A stretch of 64,000 nucleotides of DNA from Homarus americanus (GCF_018991925.1 NW_024738608.1:392425-456424); one strand, 5' to 3'; counted from the stretch's first letter, positions 1 to 11,340 are shown. Numbers and translations are program-made. Notes: a model not told the origin generated them from the sequence alone.

Positions 1-406
1 GAGAGGGAGGGTGGTGGGGATGGAGTGGGGGTAGGGATGGGAGGGGGAAGGCGGGTGGTGGCGGGGGGTCAATAATGGTAGGCGCAACCAATGACCGCGA
101 AAGAACGAACTGGGTTAATTATTCACCTAGTCAAAAGTCCATCAGTGATCTTAATGAAATGTCGCCGGGGATGATATGTCAGGTACCGAGGTGGAGGTGA
201 GGTAGGTGACACTTTTCTACGCTCTTTTTTTTTTCTATGTGCGTATTAATGCTTCACGAATGTAATTTGCTAAACAGATATTTTACGTGGCAGTCGAATG
301 TATATTAATAATGTTTATACCAATGAATGTTTGTTTGTGTTTATACCTGCAGATGTTTTTTAATGTTTATTCCTATTATTGTTCGTTAATGATTAGGTAT
401 ATCGAT
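1..406. other. Flanking non-coding DNA, G-rich then AT-rich
   Basis: The first 75 bases are G-rich (GGTGG/GGGAGG runs). The rest is ordinary AT-rich sequence, with repeated words of the type AATGTTTATACCT between about 295 and 390. The same words reappear on the far side of the LINE fragment, at 2950-3010, which suggests that the LINE interrupted one AT-rich tract. I see no gene or RNA here. Confidence 0.6.
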
Positions 407-2960
407 ATAAGAACATAAGAAAATAAGGAGTCTGCAATAAGCCGGTTGGCCTGTGCATGGCAGCTCCTGTCGAGAGTTACTACCACTCTCTATCATCCAT
501 GAATCTATCTAGCCTCCATTTGAAACTTTCCAGAGTTCCAGCACTTACTACAAAGTTGCTAAGCTTGTTCCACTCATCCATCACCCTATTTGTGAACCAG
601 TTTCTTCCTATCTCCCTCCTAAACCTAAACTTATCCAATTTGAATCCGTTGCTCCGAGTCCTATCCTGCTCGGATATTATAAGAACTTTATCTATATCCC
701 CTTTATTGATTCCTTTCACCCACTTAAATACTTCTATCATATCTCCCCGCACTCTTCGTCTTTCTAGGAATGCAAGTTAAGTTTCTTAACCTATCCTGGA
801 TATGGAAGGTTTCCTAAAGTCCCGAATCATTTTTTGTCATTCTTCGCCGCACCGACTCTAGTGAATTTGCGGTCCATTCTATAATAGGGCAATTCAGAAC
901 TGAACCGCATAATCGAGGTGCGGCCCGACTAGCGCAAGATATAGTTGCAATAAGACCTCTGCACTCTTGTTACTTACACTTCTGTGATATAAAACCCAAT
1001 ACTCTGTTTGCCTTATTTCGAACATTAACGACCTGTTTTCAGGTCGTGAGGTCCGGGCTGGTTGGTACCCCGGTGGTCTCTTTCACAAGTCGACTTCTCT
1101 AGGTTGATGTTGTTAAGGCTGTATACATTGACAGTATTTGTTCTTCCAATATTAAGTACACTGCACTTGCTGGTGTTGAATTTCATTTGCCATTTTTATG
1201 ACTACTCTTGCAGTTTATTTAAATCCTCCTGTAGTGCATTTGTATCCTGCCCTGAATTAATTTGCTGCCCTATTTTGGTGTCATCCGCAAACTTGCTTAT
1301 GTCACTGCTGATCCCAGTATCTAAAATCGTTTATGTAGATTATCAACAAGAGTGGGCCTAGTACTGACCCCTGGGGAACCCCACTGGTTACACGGCCCCA
1401 CTCAGATTTAACACCATCTACGCTGACCCTCTGCGTTCTATCGGTGAGAGCCATGATTTTATCCAATTTTAAAACTTCTTTCCCCTCGATACCATGAGCC
1501 TTAATTTTTTCAGAAGCCTCTATGCGGTACTCTGTCAAATGCTTGCTAAAGCTCCATAAATAACATCGTACTTTCGTCATTATCTACTACCTCGAAGACT
1601 TTCCTAAAAACGCTAGCAGATTTGTTAGACAAGATTTTCCCTTTAAACCCATGTTGAGAGTCGCAGATTAATTTGTTTTTCTCTAGATGCGATCGGATGC
1701 TATCTGCTATAATTGATTCAAGAAATTTCCCCACTACTGACGTCAAACTGATCGGCTGGTAATTTGACGCTGATGCTCTGTCTCCCTTTTTAAATATGGG
1801 TACTACATTCGCCTGGTTCCTCAACTCTGGCACAACTCCAGTGTCTAATGATTTTGTAAATAAATTTACGAGGGGTCCGCTAATCTGTTCCCTACACTCT
1901 TTTAAGACTCGAGGAAAAATTTCATCCGGCCCTGGGGATTTTGTGTTCTTTAGTTTATTTATCTTCTTAAGAACATCCTCTTTTCTGATGGTGATATTCT
2001 TTAATTTCTCTTCTTCCTTTCCCTTAAAAATCAGTTCCACCTCCGGAATTTCATCGCAAGTTTCTTCTGTGAAAACTGATAAGAAGTAGCTGTTCAATGC
2101 TTTGCTCATGTCTTCACTGCCATTTTTCAATTCTCCCCTCCCTGACTTTAAAGGCCCAACTTTGTCCTTGACCTTTGTCCTATATACCTGAAAAAATCCC
2201 TTGGGATTCGCCTTGGATTCTCTTGCTATTTTGATATCATAGTCTCTCTTTGCTTTCCTTACATTTTTCTTAACATTCCTAGATAGTTCATTATACCTGT
2301 TTCTGAGCTGCTCCTCCCCTCCCTTTAATTTCTTATATATTCCTTTCTTTATTCCTATGTCATGTTTAAGTTTTCTGGTCATCCACCTTGGCTCATTCTT
2401 ATTTGACCTAATTTTTCTGTGTGGTATATTTTGTTCTTGTGCTTTATGAAGTATACTAGTGAATATATTATAGTCATGATCAATTGTCGTGTCATCTATG
2501 ACCTCACCCCTTCCTCCTGGGAACTGACGTGACTGTTCCCAGGTGACCTCACCTAGGTACCTTCTTAACCCCTGATAATCCGCCAACCGAAAGTTTGGGA
2601 CTCTGACCATATTGTCATTATTTTTCGTTTCCCAATTTAGGGTGAACCTGATTTCTCTGTGATCAGTGTTACCTAGTTCTTCCCCTACTGTGATATCTCT
2701 GATAATATTTTCTTTATTTGTTAATACAAGGTCTAATATATTGTCACCTCTAGTAGGTTCTGTAATTAGTTGTTTCAAAAAATTGTCCTGTACTGCGTCT
2801 AGGAAGTCTTCAGATTCATAGTCGCCTACAATGTTGTCCCAGTCAATATTTCTGAAATTGAAATCCCCCATAAGGCATAGGTTGTTATATTTTGCTGCCC
2901 TACTCATTTCCTGCCATATGGGCTGAGCTGCTTCTTTGCCAAGACTATACACATTAATGT
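407..2960 (-). pseudogene. CR1/Jockey-type non-LTR retrotransposon (LINE) ORF2, 5'-truncated and frameshifted
   Basis: This is a remnant of a LINE ORF2, the endonuclease/reverse transcriptase polyprotein that copies LINE RNA into the genome. The longest open piece (2952 to 1546, 468 codons, no convincing Met) starts inside the endonuclease. It has the GDFN metal-binding motif at residues 29-32, DLVLTN at 74-79 and TDHREIRF at 96-103. A basic linker follows, then the reverse transcriptase start (SPGPDEI near 339, NYQPISLTSVVGKFLE at 398-412, QHGF at 433-436). A frameshift near 1550 moves the frame. [12 protein letters not shown] then appears near 1360-1390, and the FADD catalytic box lies at about 1277-1293. 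The middle (780-1270) carries several stops. The conserved C-terminal end is open again at 752-480 (FRREIGRNWFTNRV, DEWNKLS). The 3' end near 407-440 is a short tandem of TTCTTATG, a CR1-like tail. The element is dead. Jockey/CR1 assignment is by motif memory only. Confidence 0.9.
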
Positions 2961-3573
2961 TTATATATTTTGTTATAGATCAATGTTTATACCTATTAAT
3001 ATATGCTTATGTTTATTCTTGAGGGGCACGTATATAACACAAACTCTTTAATGTTTAATTGTTTCTTTCTACCACCAAATTGTTCATTTTACCCGACCTA
3101 TTTTACCTCAGTGGACCTTTGTAATGTTTTTTTTATTCTATTACCTATTACCTTTTTATTTCATCTACTTCTCCTTCCGAGTTTATTCCTACCAGTGTGA
3201 TTTACCCTTTTTATAGATTATATTAAGTCTTCTTTATTGTCTTTGGTTATGTTTACGTCTAGAAGAATTATTTTAATCCTATCTCTTATTCGTTTTACTC
3301 TGTTATTGGTCTTTTCTTGTTAATCCCATGATTTTCCTATATTGACTAACTAATGCCTTCAAGATTTCTTTTCTTATCTTTATTTAATGCTCATAAAAAT
3401 TTCCTATTTATGCCTATTTATTGTTCGTATTTATACCAATTGATCCTATTCACATCGTGTTCTATCCTCTTTTTATTTAGTCTTTGTTCCTATTTAATTC
3501 CTATTTCACTGTAGTTAAGGAAGTATTGTTTACATCTGTTTACCGCCCGTGTTTACAGTATACAGCGTTTATC
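2961..3573. other. AT-rich non-coding tract with degenerate TTTATNCCTATT words
   Basis: Pyrimidine- and AT-rich sequence holds loosely repeated words such as ATGTTTATACC and TTTATGCCTATTTATT. It has the same texture as 295-400, so it is probably the other half of the tract split by the LINE. I see no coding signal. Confidence 0.5.
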
Positions 3574-4048
3574 TGTCTATACTCCCTCCACCCCCCTCTA
3601 TACTCCCTCCACTCCCCTCTATACTCCCTCCACCCCCTATATACTCCCTCCACCTCCCTCTATACTCCCTCCACCTCCCCACTCTCCACCCCCTCACTAC
3701 CCCATACCTCCACTTCCTCTCTATACTCCCTCCACTCTCCCTCTATACTCCTCCACCTCTCTATATACTCCTCCACACTCCCTCCACTACTCCCTCTATA
3801 CTCCCCTCCACTGGCCTCTATACTCCCCTCCACTACCTCTATACTCTCCACCCTCTATATTCCCTCCACTACCTCTATACTCCCTCCACTACCCTCTATT
3901 CCCTTCACCCCTTCTATACTCCCTCCACCTCCTCCCTATACCCTCCATTCCCCATACTTCTATACCTCCACTAATTTCTATGTTTCTCCACCCTCTATAC
4001 TCCTCCACTACCCTCTATACTCCCTCCACTTTCCTTCATCCACCTTCC
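3574..4048. repeat. Minisatellite of TATACTCCCTCCAC units
   Basis: About 475 bases consist of a 14-20 bp unit, TATACTCCCTCCAC with variable C-rich spacers. Frames on both strands are open because the unit lacks stops (Leu/Tyr/Ser/Pro-rich on plus, Glu/Gly/Ser-rich on minus). Neither resembles a protein. Confidence 0.93.
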
Positions 4049-4235
4049 CTATCTATCATTACTCTCTTCGTATTTTCCCCCATTTATCTTAGGTTCTCGC
4101 ATCCGTATTTCCAAGTTATGTTGATTACGGTACATAAAGTGAGAGCTGATTTGCATAATACGGGTCATAGATCAGCCAAGATGGGACCCGGGGTGAGTTA
4201 CGGCTGTGTTTTGGGGGGACGTCCTCGTGCCATAG
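4049..4235. other. Short unique spacer with an octamer and a donor-like site
   Basis: This unique stretch lies between two minisatellites. It contains an ATTTGCAT octamer (reverse of ATGCAAAT) near 4151 and a good splice-donor match, CGGG|GTGAGT, near 4192, preceded by a TTATCTTAG acceptor-like string near 4088. A roughly 100-bp exon could be drawn between them, but nothing in its translation is recognisable. Confidence 0.2.
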
Positions 4236-4518
4236 CTCTGTGTGGGGGTGTGGGAGGAGGGGGAAGAGGGGGGGCAGGAGGGGAAGAGGGGGGCATGAGG
4301 GGGCTGGAGGGGGAAGAGAGGGACTGAGGGGAAGAGGGGGGGCAGGAGGGGAGGAGGGTGGAAAAAGGGGCAGGAAAGGGGACTGGAGGGGGAAGAGGGG
4401 GGGCAGGAGGGGGAAGAGGGGGGGGCAGGAGGGGGAGTGGAGGGGGAAGATGGGGGAGTGGAGGGGGAAGCTGGGGGAGTGGAGGGATGGGGGGGAAGAG
4501 GGGTGGAGTTGGGTGTGT
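4236..4518. repeat. G-rich purine minisatellite (GGGGGAAGAGGGGGGGCAGGA)
   Basis: Irregular units of about 18-24 bp are built from GGGGGAAGAGG, GGGGCAGGAGG and GGAGTGGAGG. There are many runs of four to seven G on the plus strand, so it could form G-quadruplexes. The Gly/Arg-rich plus-strand frames are repeat by-products. Confidence 0.9.
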
Positions 4519-5336
4519 AGGTGGGGTGTGTGTATGTGTTTCTTAAATGGGAGTTGTACAGGAGAGATACAACCTTGACAACAGGTAGGGTCAGGTGGTG
4601 GAGCTCAAGAAAATAATGTTTAGTTCATGATTTATTACGACACCATCCGTCTGTCTACCTCACTGGATAGATAAATAACGATAGACTGATAGATATTGAC
4701 AGATAGTACAATCATCCCACAACATCATTCGAACTCTTTCTATCGAACTAGACCAATCAGAAGGTGGTGAATAAAAAAATATATAATTTAACTAAAAATA
4801 ACAAAAGTGAACCTCAGCTCCCCAAAAGTTACGCTACTCCCCAATTGATTTTTATTAAACACAACTTCCACATTTTTTTTATACACTTTTCTAACATGTA
4901 GATATTTTCCATAAAAAAATAATTCATTCGTGAACTTTAACTCACAACAAACTCCATATTTGAACTAAAGGTGAAAGTAAGAAAAAAAAAAAAAACAATA
5001 AAACACCACAAGCACCAAACGAACACAGGTGAGGTCAGTAAGTCGTGTGTGTCCTCGCCCGTAACAAGAGGAATAAGATAGAAGTATTATTTATTCATAC
5101 ACTATGGTAATATGTGGATATTTCCCTTTGTTATGGTATGTGACAAAGGAAAACTTTCAATTGTGTATTCCCCCTGATGGAGCCACACACACATGGGATG
5201 CCAACCATGTACTTATTATTATTATTATTACTTTTATTTTTGTTTTTACGGTTATGATTATTATTAACATTTTAGTATTATTATTATTAGATTATTACCA
5301 TTATAAACACAAACTGAAAATAGTTTACCAACAGAT
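4519..5336. other. AT-rich non-coding DNA
   Basis: I see nothing gene-like. The region includes poly-A runs (4981-4995) and short imperfect TTA/ATT runs near 5213-5290. Confidence 0.6.
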
Positions 5337-5418
5337 ACTATGTTTATATACAATAATACTATGTTTATATACAATAATACTATGTTTATATACAATAATA
5401 CTATGTTTATATACAATA
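5337..5418. repeat. 21-bp tandem repeat, four copies
   Basis: Four nearly identical copies of a 21-bp unit begin ACTATGTTTATATACAATA, starting at about 5337, 5358, 5379 and 5400. Because 21 is a multiple of three, one plus frame reads a repeated heptapeptide, but its surroundings are not coding. Confidence 0.95.
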
Positions 5419-5589
5419 CAGGTTTGCATTTCCCACATTTTTCTGTCTCAAACTCCGAGATTAATTTAGAAAGTTTATAATAGTGTGAATCAGCGTGGCA
5501 GTGAGAGGGTGACGTGACAGCTGCAAGGGTATGTGGACGCCCTTGTGTTCCGTGCTACTGAGTAAACACGACAACCACACGCAGTAATA

Positions 5590-5790
5590 ACAATGACGTC
5601 AGACTGGTAACTATAACACCAAGCTGTTAACATCAACAATAACGTCATACTAGAAACCATATCCACGATAACGTCATGCCGGTAACTATAACAAAAACGG
5701 TGACGTCAGGCTGGTAACCATGACAACGATGACGTCAGGCTGGTAACCATGACAACGATGACGTCAGGCTGGTAACCATAACAACAATCA
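5590..5790. repeat. 29-bp tandem repeat carrying CRE palindromes (TGACGTCA)
   Basis: The right half has three close copies of a 29-bp unit (TGACGTCAGGCTGGTAACCA plus a short variable part). The left half has more diverged units. The full cAMP-response-element palindrome TGACGTCA occurs at 5594-5601, 5701-5708, 5730-5737 and 5759-5766, and ACGTCA variants occur near 5643 and 5670. Such clustered bZIP-type sites could act as an enhancer, but there is no gene beside them to support that. Confidence 0.85.
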
Positions 5791-8474
5791 ATAACAATTA
5801 ACATTAATTAATAATAAAAAATGCTCATTGAAGTTTATTTTTACTCCACGAAAAGTTAACTCATTATTTTTTTTTATCTAGGATGTAGGTGACTCCACTG
5901 CCAAAAGTCTATTGTAATTACTACACTTTTTTATCGCCTTTTCTCGGATTCATTTCTATACTTTTCTACACATTATTTTTTAGACTTGATCCACTGATGT
6001 ACTTGTCTATTTAACCTCACGTAAATTATTGAATTCTATGAACATCCCAACTTAGTTCAAGACTTTTAAATATATAAGATAGGTCAATTCCAGTACCTTT
6101 CTCTATATTTAATAAGCTAACTATCCTCGAAAGATATTTATAATACTTTCAACCAGATATATTTAACTGACTTTGAAAGATAAAATACTTCCAATTGGAT
6201 ATATTTAGTTTACTAACCTTGAAAAATACATTAACTGGATCCACCACACACTGCTACACAACCTAACGAATAACCGACTCTTTGTTCCAGCATAATACAC
6301 AAGGAACTGTTACTGGCAGGTAATTTGAGAAACGGGTAACTTTCACCACTTGGAATGCTTGATAATATTTTCTTTATTAATCTTGAAAGAAATTTAGTGT
6401 TCTAACCATATCACTCGCTGCATAACGTAACATAACACTGAGTAAGGAATTCTTTCTTCGTTGCAATATAACAAATGAAACTATTAGCAAGAAAGTTTTT
6501 GTTTAATATATATATATATAAAATACTTCAGTTGTGCTTTTGAACTATTTTTAAAAACAACGTAACAAAATAAAACTTTTTCTCAATAACTTTAATACAA
6601 CTATGAACTGAATATCAAGTTGACCTTTAATACAGCCGAGGTTTTTGAGTGCACCAATCCTGAACAACTCTTTAACTTCACTCAAATTTATTTATAGGTC
6701 AGTTTTAAATTGAAATCTACATAAAATACAGGCAATTCTGTCTTAAATTCATGGATACAGCCGAGATAATTTGCATATTGATGGGTGATTATATTAAGTC
6801 TCCTTACAAGATATTTTTAGTCACCATAAACCATCGTGAGTATTTGTATCACCTGCTCTAAACCGCCAAGTGAAGATATAAACCAACTAGCTTAAAACAT
6901 CTGCTGTGTGTTGTTGAAGTTATAATAAAAAAATGCGCTTTAACAACGAAAATGTCACTTAAGCTCGTACTCCAAGACAGGTCATCGGTGAGAGCAAGTA
7001 ATTACGTGAATCAATGGTGTTTCTGGCTACCCTTGGCATGGTTCAACAGGTGCGCGCGTCGACTGGCTTGTAACACTATTATATAACACGTAAATAACAA
7101 GAGGAGATGAACGTTTTTATCTAGCTATTGACTGATAGTATGGCGTGTGTTTCAGAGAATAAATTACCTTTCCAACTTCAAGTATTAATTGATCAGTGTA
7201 ACTATCAAGTCTTATTCACTATTGCGTATTTAACATCAAAAGCAACTCCAGTAGAACATTTAAATCTTCCAAAAAAATAAAAGCAATTACAGAAAATACA
7301 TATATATATTATCCAAAAATATAGGTTACGACATTATAAAAACAACAAGAAACAAAAGAGAAACGCGAAATCAATCGGTGGCTGAAACAACGAGAAATAT
7401 AAACACTTTGAACAAAATTACCGACTAACTATATATTGTTGGGTCAAATTTCACACTGTAGTACTACCACCACCACCACTACTAACAATGATGAACGAGG
7501 AGGAGGCACACGTAACAAGATGCACCCAGGAGAACAATATAACTGATAAAGTGACATTTATTCATTCTAACCTTGAATAGTGCAGCGTGGATGAGAGAGA
7601 GGAATGAAACAAACCGGATTATTTTATGTCAGACGAGCTAAATGAACGCCGCCAAGTTCACTGAGTTATGAGTTGTATGTGGACAGTGTGACGTGACGAG
7701 GAAGTGTGTGAACTGAAGAGTGATAGAGATGAACTAAGGGGAAACAGCGATAAAAAGGAGAAATGAAGATATAGATAAAGGTGAGGTATAAAGGAGATGA
7801 TTTACTAGTTACTGATGAGAATGATATAATATTCTTTTAAGATAAATATAGGATTATGGACCAGATTCTACTGCCATGGAAGACACAGGTGTTGTCATGG
7901 TAAATGAGCTGTTCAAAAGTAAAGTACAAATGACTCCGAAAAAGGAAAGAGGACTAGTTTTGGAGGATGGAATCTTTGCATTGTTACAGCTAAGGTGATT
8001 ACACATAAGCTTAGTAGTTATATAGTAAGGCTAAGACTGAGGATGCTACTGGATGAAGGTGGATGTTGGAAATAATGTTCGTTAGCGAGATAGTAATAGT
8101 TTAAGTGATGTAGTGAGAGATTTGATTGACTGCGAGGACAAGACTGGAAGGATAAACTTTGGTGTCATAAAGGTAAAGTGTTGGCTGCTGAAGGGAAGGG
8201 ATTCAAACTCGTTAACATATAACAAGAAGGATATAGTAAGGATATAGGAGCAAGAACTAGGCATTAATTCAAGCATTAAGGAATAAAGTAATCCAGGTCA
8301 ACCATCAACAAATACACTTATGTAGACACTTGAAGGAAACGAAAGATTGGGAACCAGAATATTAAAGTATAGGTAAATGGAGAGCCAGACGACAGCTCTT
8401 ATCAAAATAATTAAAATTGTAACAAAAGAATTAAGTTGCCGAGACACAGCCAAGGTGTTGAGTTATAAGAGTGA
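5791..8474. other. AT-rich unique DNA, no gene recognised
   Basis: About 2.7 kb of AT-rich sequence has no frame longer than about 65 codons, no repeat family that I can name and no clear promoter. Small features are (AT)n near 6507-6520, CCACCACCACC near 7468-7481 and a weak tRNA B-box-like string on the minus strand near 8206-8220 (AGTTTGAATCCC) without a recognisable A box. It could be intron or intergenic DNA. Confidence 0.55.
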
Positions 8475-9000
8475 ACAGATGAAAGGTGGAAGAGTTAGCA
8501 GGTGAAAGGTTGAAGAGTTAGCAGGTAAAAGGTGGAACAGTGAGCAGGTTAAATGTGGAACAGTGAGCAGGTTAAAGGTAGAAGAGTAAGCAGGTGAAAG
8601 GTGGAACAGTGAGCAGGTTAAAGGTGGAACAGTGAGCAGGTTAAAGGTGGAAGAGTGAGCAGGTGAAAGGTAGAAGAGTGAGCAGGGAAAGGTAGAAGAG
8701 TGAGCAGGTGAAAGGTAGAAGATAGAAGAGTTAGCAGGTTAAAGGTGGAAGAGTGAGCAGGTGAAAGGTAGAAGAGGTAGCAGGTTAAAGGTAGAAGTGT
8801 TAGCAGGTGAAAGGTAGAAGAGTTAGCAGGTTAAAGGTGGAAGAGTGAGCAAGTGAAAGGTAGAAGAGTGAGCAGGTGAAAGGTAGAAGAGTTAGCAGGT
8901 GAAAGGTAGAAGAGTGAGCAGGTGAAAGGTGGAACAGTTAGCAGGTGAAAGGTAGAAGAGTTAGCAGGTAAAAGGTGGAAGAGTAAACAGTTGAAAGTTA
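8475..9000. repeat. 23-bp minisatellite (GAAGAGTGAGCAGGTGAAAG)
   Basis: About 23 units of a 23-bp repeat, GAAGAGTGAGCAGGTGAAAG plus GTA, vary at a few positions (GTTAGCAG versus GTGAGCAG; GGTTAAAG versus GGTGAAAG). The minus-strand Phe/His/Leu-rich frame is a repeat by-product. Each unit holds CAGGTGA/CAGGTTA, which looks like a splice donor or an E-box (CAGGTG). Confidence 0.95.
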
Positions 9001-9057
9001 TAAGAGAAAACACACTGGATAGTTTATTAAAAATTTTATAAAACTCCACAGATGATT

Positions 9058-9135
9058 TATCTTAGGTACCTATTCACAACTGGGTGGACTCAGGGGTGAC
9101 CTGGGGAGGATCCAACCAGCCCCATCCTAAGGACA
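9058..9135 (-). repeat. Degenerate fragment of a decapod-type tRNA-SINE
   Basis: The plus strand reads AGGTACCTATTCACAACTGG and then GAGGATCCAACCAGCCCC. In reverse, this resembles the body of the same SINE type seen at 42735-42870: a PolIII B-box-like stretch, then CCCAGNNNTNAATAGGTACCT. It is short and diverged, with no intact A or B box, so it is a dead copy. The call rests on similarity to the second copy and on remembered decapod repeats. Confidence 0.4.
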
Positions 9136-9404
9136 AAGGGTGAATAATGTCTCGACTTGGTTACCACAACTCACTTCAGTACGAAAAGTTTAAGAGCTTA
9201 AGAGAGGATAGAAGTAAGTCTTGGGTCACATAATTTAAGGAGTGAGAAGTGGTTATCATCAGGTGTGTTGGGGGCTTAAGAGGTGAGAGCAGGTATACAC
9301 TCGGGAGTCTCTGGCCAACAGGTAAAATTATATTAAGTTCATTGTGTCAAATTAAAATACGATGCAGTAGAATGTTGGATTCTGTGTCAATATTTAATTC
9401 TATC
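9136..9404. other. Unique non-coding spacer
   Basis: This unremarkable sequence lies between a SINE fragment and a C-rich minisatellite. I see no gene, RNA or clear regulatory signal. Confidence 0.5.
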
Positions 9405-9755
9405 CCCCCACGACCTCTTCCCCTGCCGATCCCTTCCTTTCACGACCCCTTTCCCTCACAGCCCCTTCCCCACTCCTTCACAGCCCCTTCCTCTCACGAT
9501 CCTTTTCCTTCACGACCCCTTTCCCCTTACGACCCATTTCCTTCGCGACCCCTTCCCCTCACGTTCCCTTTCCTTCACGACCTCTCCCCCATCGCCCCTC
9601 TCAACCCTTTCTCCCCACAGCCCCTTCCTCTCACGACCCTCACGACCCCTTCTCCCCATGACCCCACCCCTTCACGATCCCTCTCCTTCACAGCCCCTTC
9701 CTCTCACCCCCCTCACGACCCCTTCTCCCCATGACCCCACCCCCCTCACGACCAA
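9405..9755. repeat. C-rich minisatellite (CACGACCCCTTCCCCT)
   Basis: Irregular 15-18 bp units vary around CACGACCCCTTCC, with CACAGCCCCTTCC as the alternative form. The Pro/Ser/Phe-rich plus frames (161 and 63 codons) are open because the unit has no stop, and they have no domain. Confidence 0.92.
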
Positions 9756-9947
9756 CCATTGGGCATCTATCATTGACAAGCTCCCCTTCCCCAGGACTCC
9801 CTATTGGGAACATGTTCTTGTTACCGTCTTCAGCTGGTGCTGGCCATAGTCCTTATTGGAGTAATAGGTTATTTTTACTCTTTGTTGATGGTTCGTAATT
9901 GTTATTGTTTTGTTGTTATTGTTGTTGTGTGCTGTTAATGTTGTTGT

Positions 9948-10085
9948 TGCGTGTTGGTGTTATTGTTGTATGGTGTTGGTGTTATTGTTGTATGGTGTTG
10001 GTGTTATTGTTGTATGGTGTTGGTGTTATTGTTGTATGGTGTTGGTGTTATTGTTGTATGGTGTTGGTGTTATTGTTGTGTTGTT
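9948..10085. repeat. 22-bp tandem repeat (TGTTGGTGTTATTGTTGTAT)
   Basis: About six nearly perfect copies of a 22-bp unit are all T/G on the plus strand. All three plus frames stay open (Val/Leu/Cys/Tyr), which is a composition effect rather than coding. Confidence 0.95.
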
Positions 10086-10344
10086 TTTGTTGTTATTGGT
10101 GATGGTAGTATTGTGTTATTATTGTTGCTGTTGATTGATACTTTTGTTGTGTTATTGTTATAGTTGTTCGTGTCTTATGATAACCCGACAATATCTCAAT
10201 AACTACAAATAACTAAGAACTGGACCAGTGTGTGAACAGCCAGGTCTATTGTTATATACTTTTTGTCCTTCGTTTCTCTCTGGTTTGGATATCATTTAAT
10301 ATATTACCAAAACAAAGAAGTGTATGTGTGTGTGGGTGATTTGA

Positions 10345-10455
10345 TTTTTTTTTATTTTGCCGCTTGCAGCGGCTACTTTATTGTGCACCCCACACTCATC
10401 CTGTGAGCGGTAGCGCAAAAGGATTACAGAGTAGGGTTTACAAAGGGTCATAATA
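10345..10455 (-). repeat. Retroelement 3' tail with AATAAA, hairpin and A-rich end
   Basis: Read on the minus strand, this block has CACAATAAAGTA. A perfect 6-bp hairpin follows (GCCGCT, 3-base loop, AGCGGC), then an A-rich tail with AAAATAAAAAAAAATC. That order matches the 3' end of a reverse-transcribed element. The upstream part (CTCACAGGATGAGTGTGGGG) looks like a dispersed repeat that I associate with decapods, but I cannot name the family. Confidence 0.5.
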
Positions 10456-10460
10456 AATAA

Positions 10461-10528
10461 CGGTGGGTGGGTGGGTGGGTGGGTGGGTGGGGTGTGTGGG
10501 TGTGTGTGTGTGTGTGTGTGTGCGTGCG
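10461..10528. repeat. (GGGT)n followed by (GT)n, G-quadruplex-prone
   Basis: Seven or so GGGT units are followed by GGGGTGTGTGG and a pure (GT)n run ending in GCGTGCGCGC. Four or more GGG runs at short spacing on the plus strand satisfy the G-quadruplex pattern, and the CGCGC end is Z-DNA-prone. The tract lies directly against the 5' edge of the LINE-derived block at 10530. Confidence 0.9.
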
Positions 10529-10529
10529 C

Positions 10530-11340
10530 GCACAGGGTGGTGAAATGCGTCTAGCGTGGCAGCACTATGTTAGTGTTAAGATGCAAGCACTGCTTGCTCC
10601 CTCTCACTTTCAGCTGCCTCCGCTGGCAAGCCCTCGTGGCGAACAGGGATGTAACTTGCGCAAGTCTTCCCCTGCCAGTACACAGCCTCTTCACCATCAA
10701 GACTCCTGCTGTGTCTCCTCGTGGCAACACACGGTAACTGGGTGCCTCGTGGGCCCAGGCTAGACCAGCAGGGGATCTCGGAGCAGCAGTGGGCCCCAGA
10801 GTGACGGCGCACAGGCCCACTGGCATGCCAGTATTCTTGCTGACACTAACTGTAGGAGCATCGAGGCTACCATTATCCCTAACAGCTACGCTAGACTGGC
10901 CATGTTACCCGCATGGACGACAGCAGACTGCCAAAGCAGCTACTTTACAGTCACCAAACGAATAGTAAACGTAACGCCGGCGGGCAATTGAAAAGGTATA
11001 GGGATAGTATTAAGACAAACCTGAATAAGTGCCAAATCAACCCCCTCACCTGGGAGTCGATTACTCCACATCGTAACGCTTGGAGGAGCACCACACGAGA
11101 AGGTGTCAATACATTCGAGTTAGCCCGATTGCAAATCGAGGCAGACAAGCGCCAACGCCGGTAAGACCTTGCCACCGCCCCTCCCGCAACCAGATGCAGC
11201 CCTCCACATGTGCAACGAATGTGGACGACCCTGCGGGTCCCGTATCGGCCTCTTTAGTCACCTCAAAACTCACCAACCTAGGTGACATCCCTAATAACTC
11301 ATATCATTGTATCATAACTGGATGATCGTCATACACGATT
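10530..11340 (+). pseudogene. Internally deleted C2H2-tailed LINE (5' module joined to ORF2 C-terminus)
   Basis: This derivative of the non-LTR retrotransposon family also present at 39880-42530 has two parts. The first (10530-10810) matches, in direct order, the start of the minus-strand copy at 42530-42260. Both contain CACAGGGTGGTG, GCGTCTAG, CTGCTTGCT, then GTAACTGGGTG and GGGATCTCGGAGCAG. The second part (about 10827-11290) is the extreme C-terminus of ORF2: an ILADTNCRSIEATIIP-like stretch, a frameshift and stop near 10890-10900, then an 83-codon open segment (MDDSRLPKQLLY, WESITPHRNAWR, DKRQRR). Just past its stop, in another frame (about 11208-11280), comes a C2H2-like finger: CNECGRPCGSRIG, then LFSHLKTH. 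Endonuclease and reverse transcriptase are absent. It cannot move by itself. Whether it moved as a short internally deleted element or was simply eroded is open. Confidence 0.8.
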
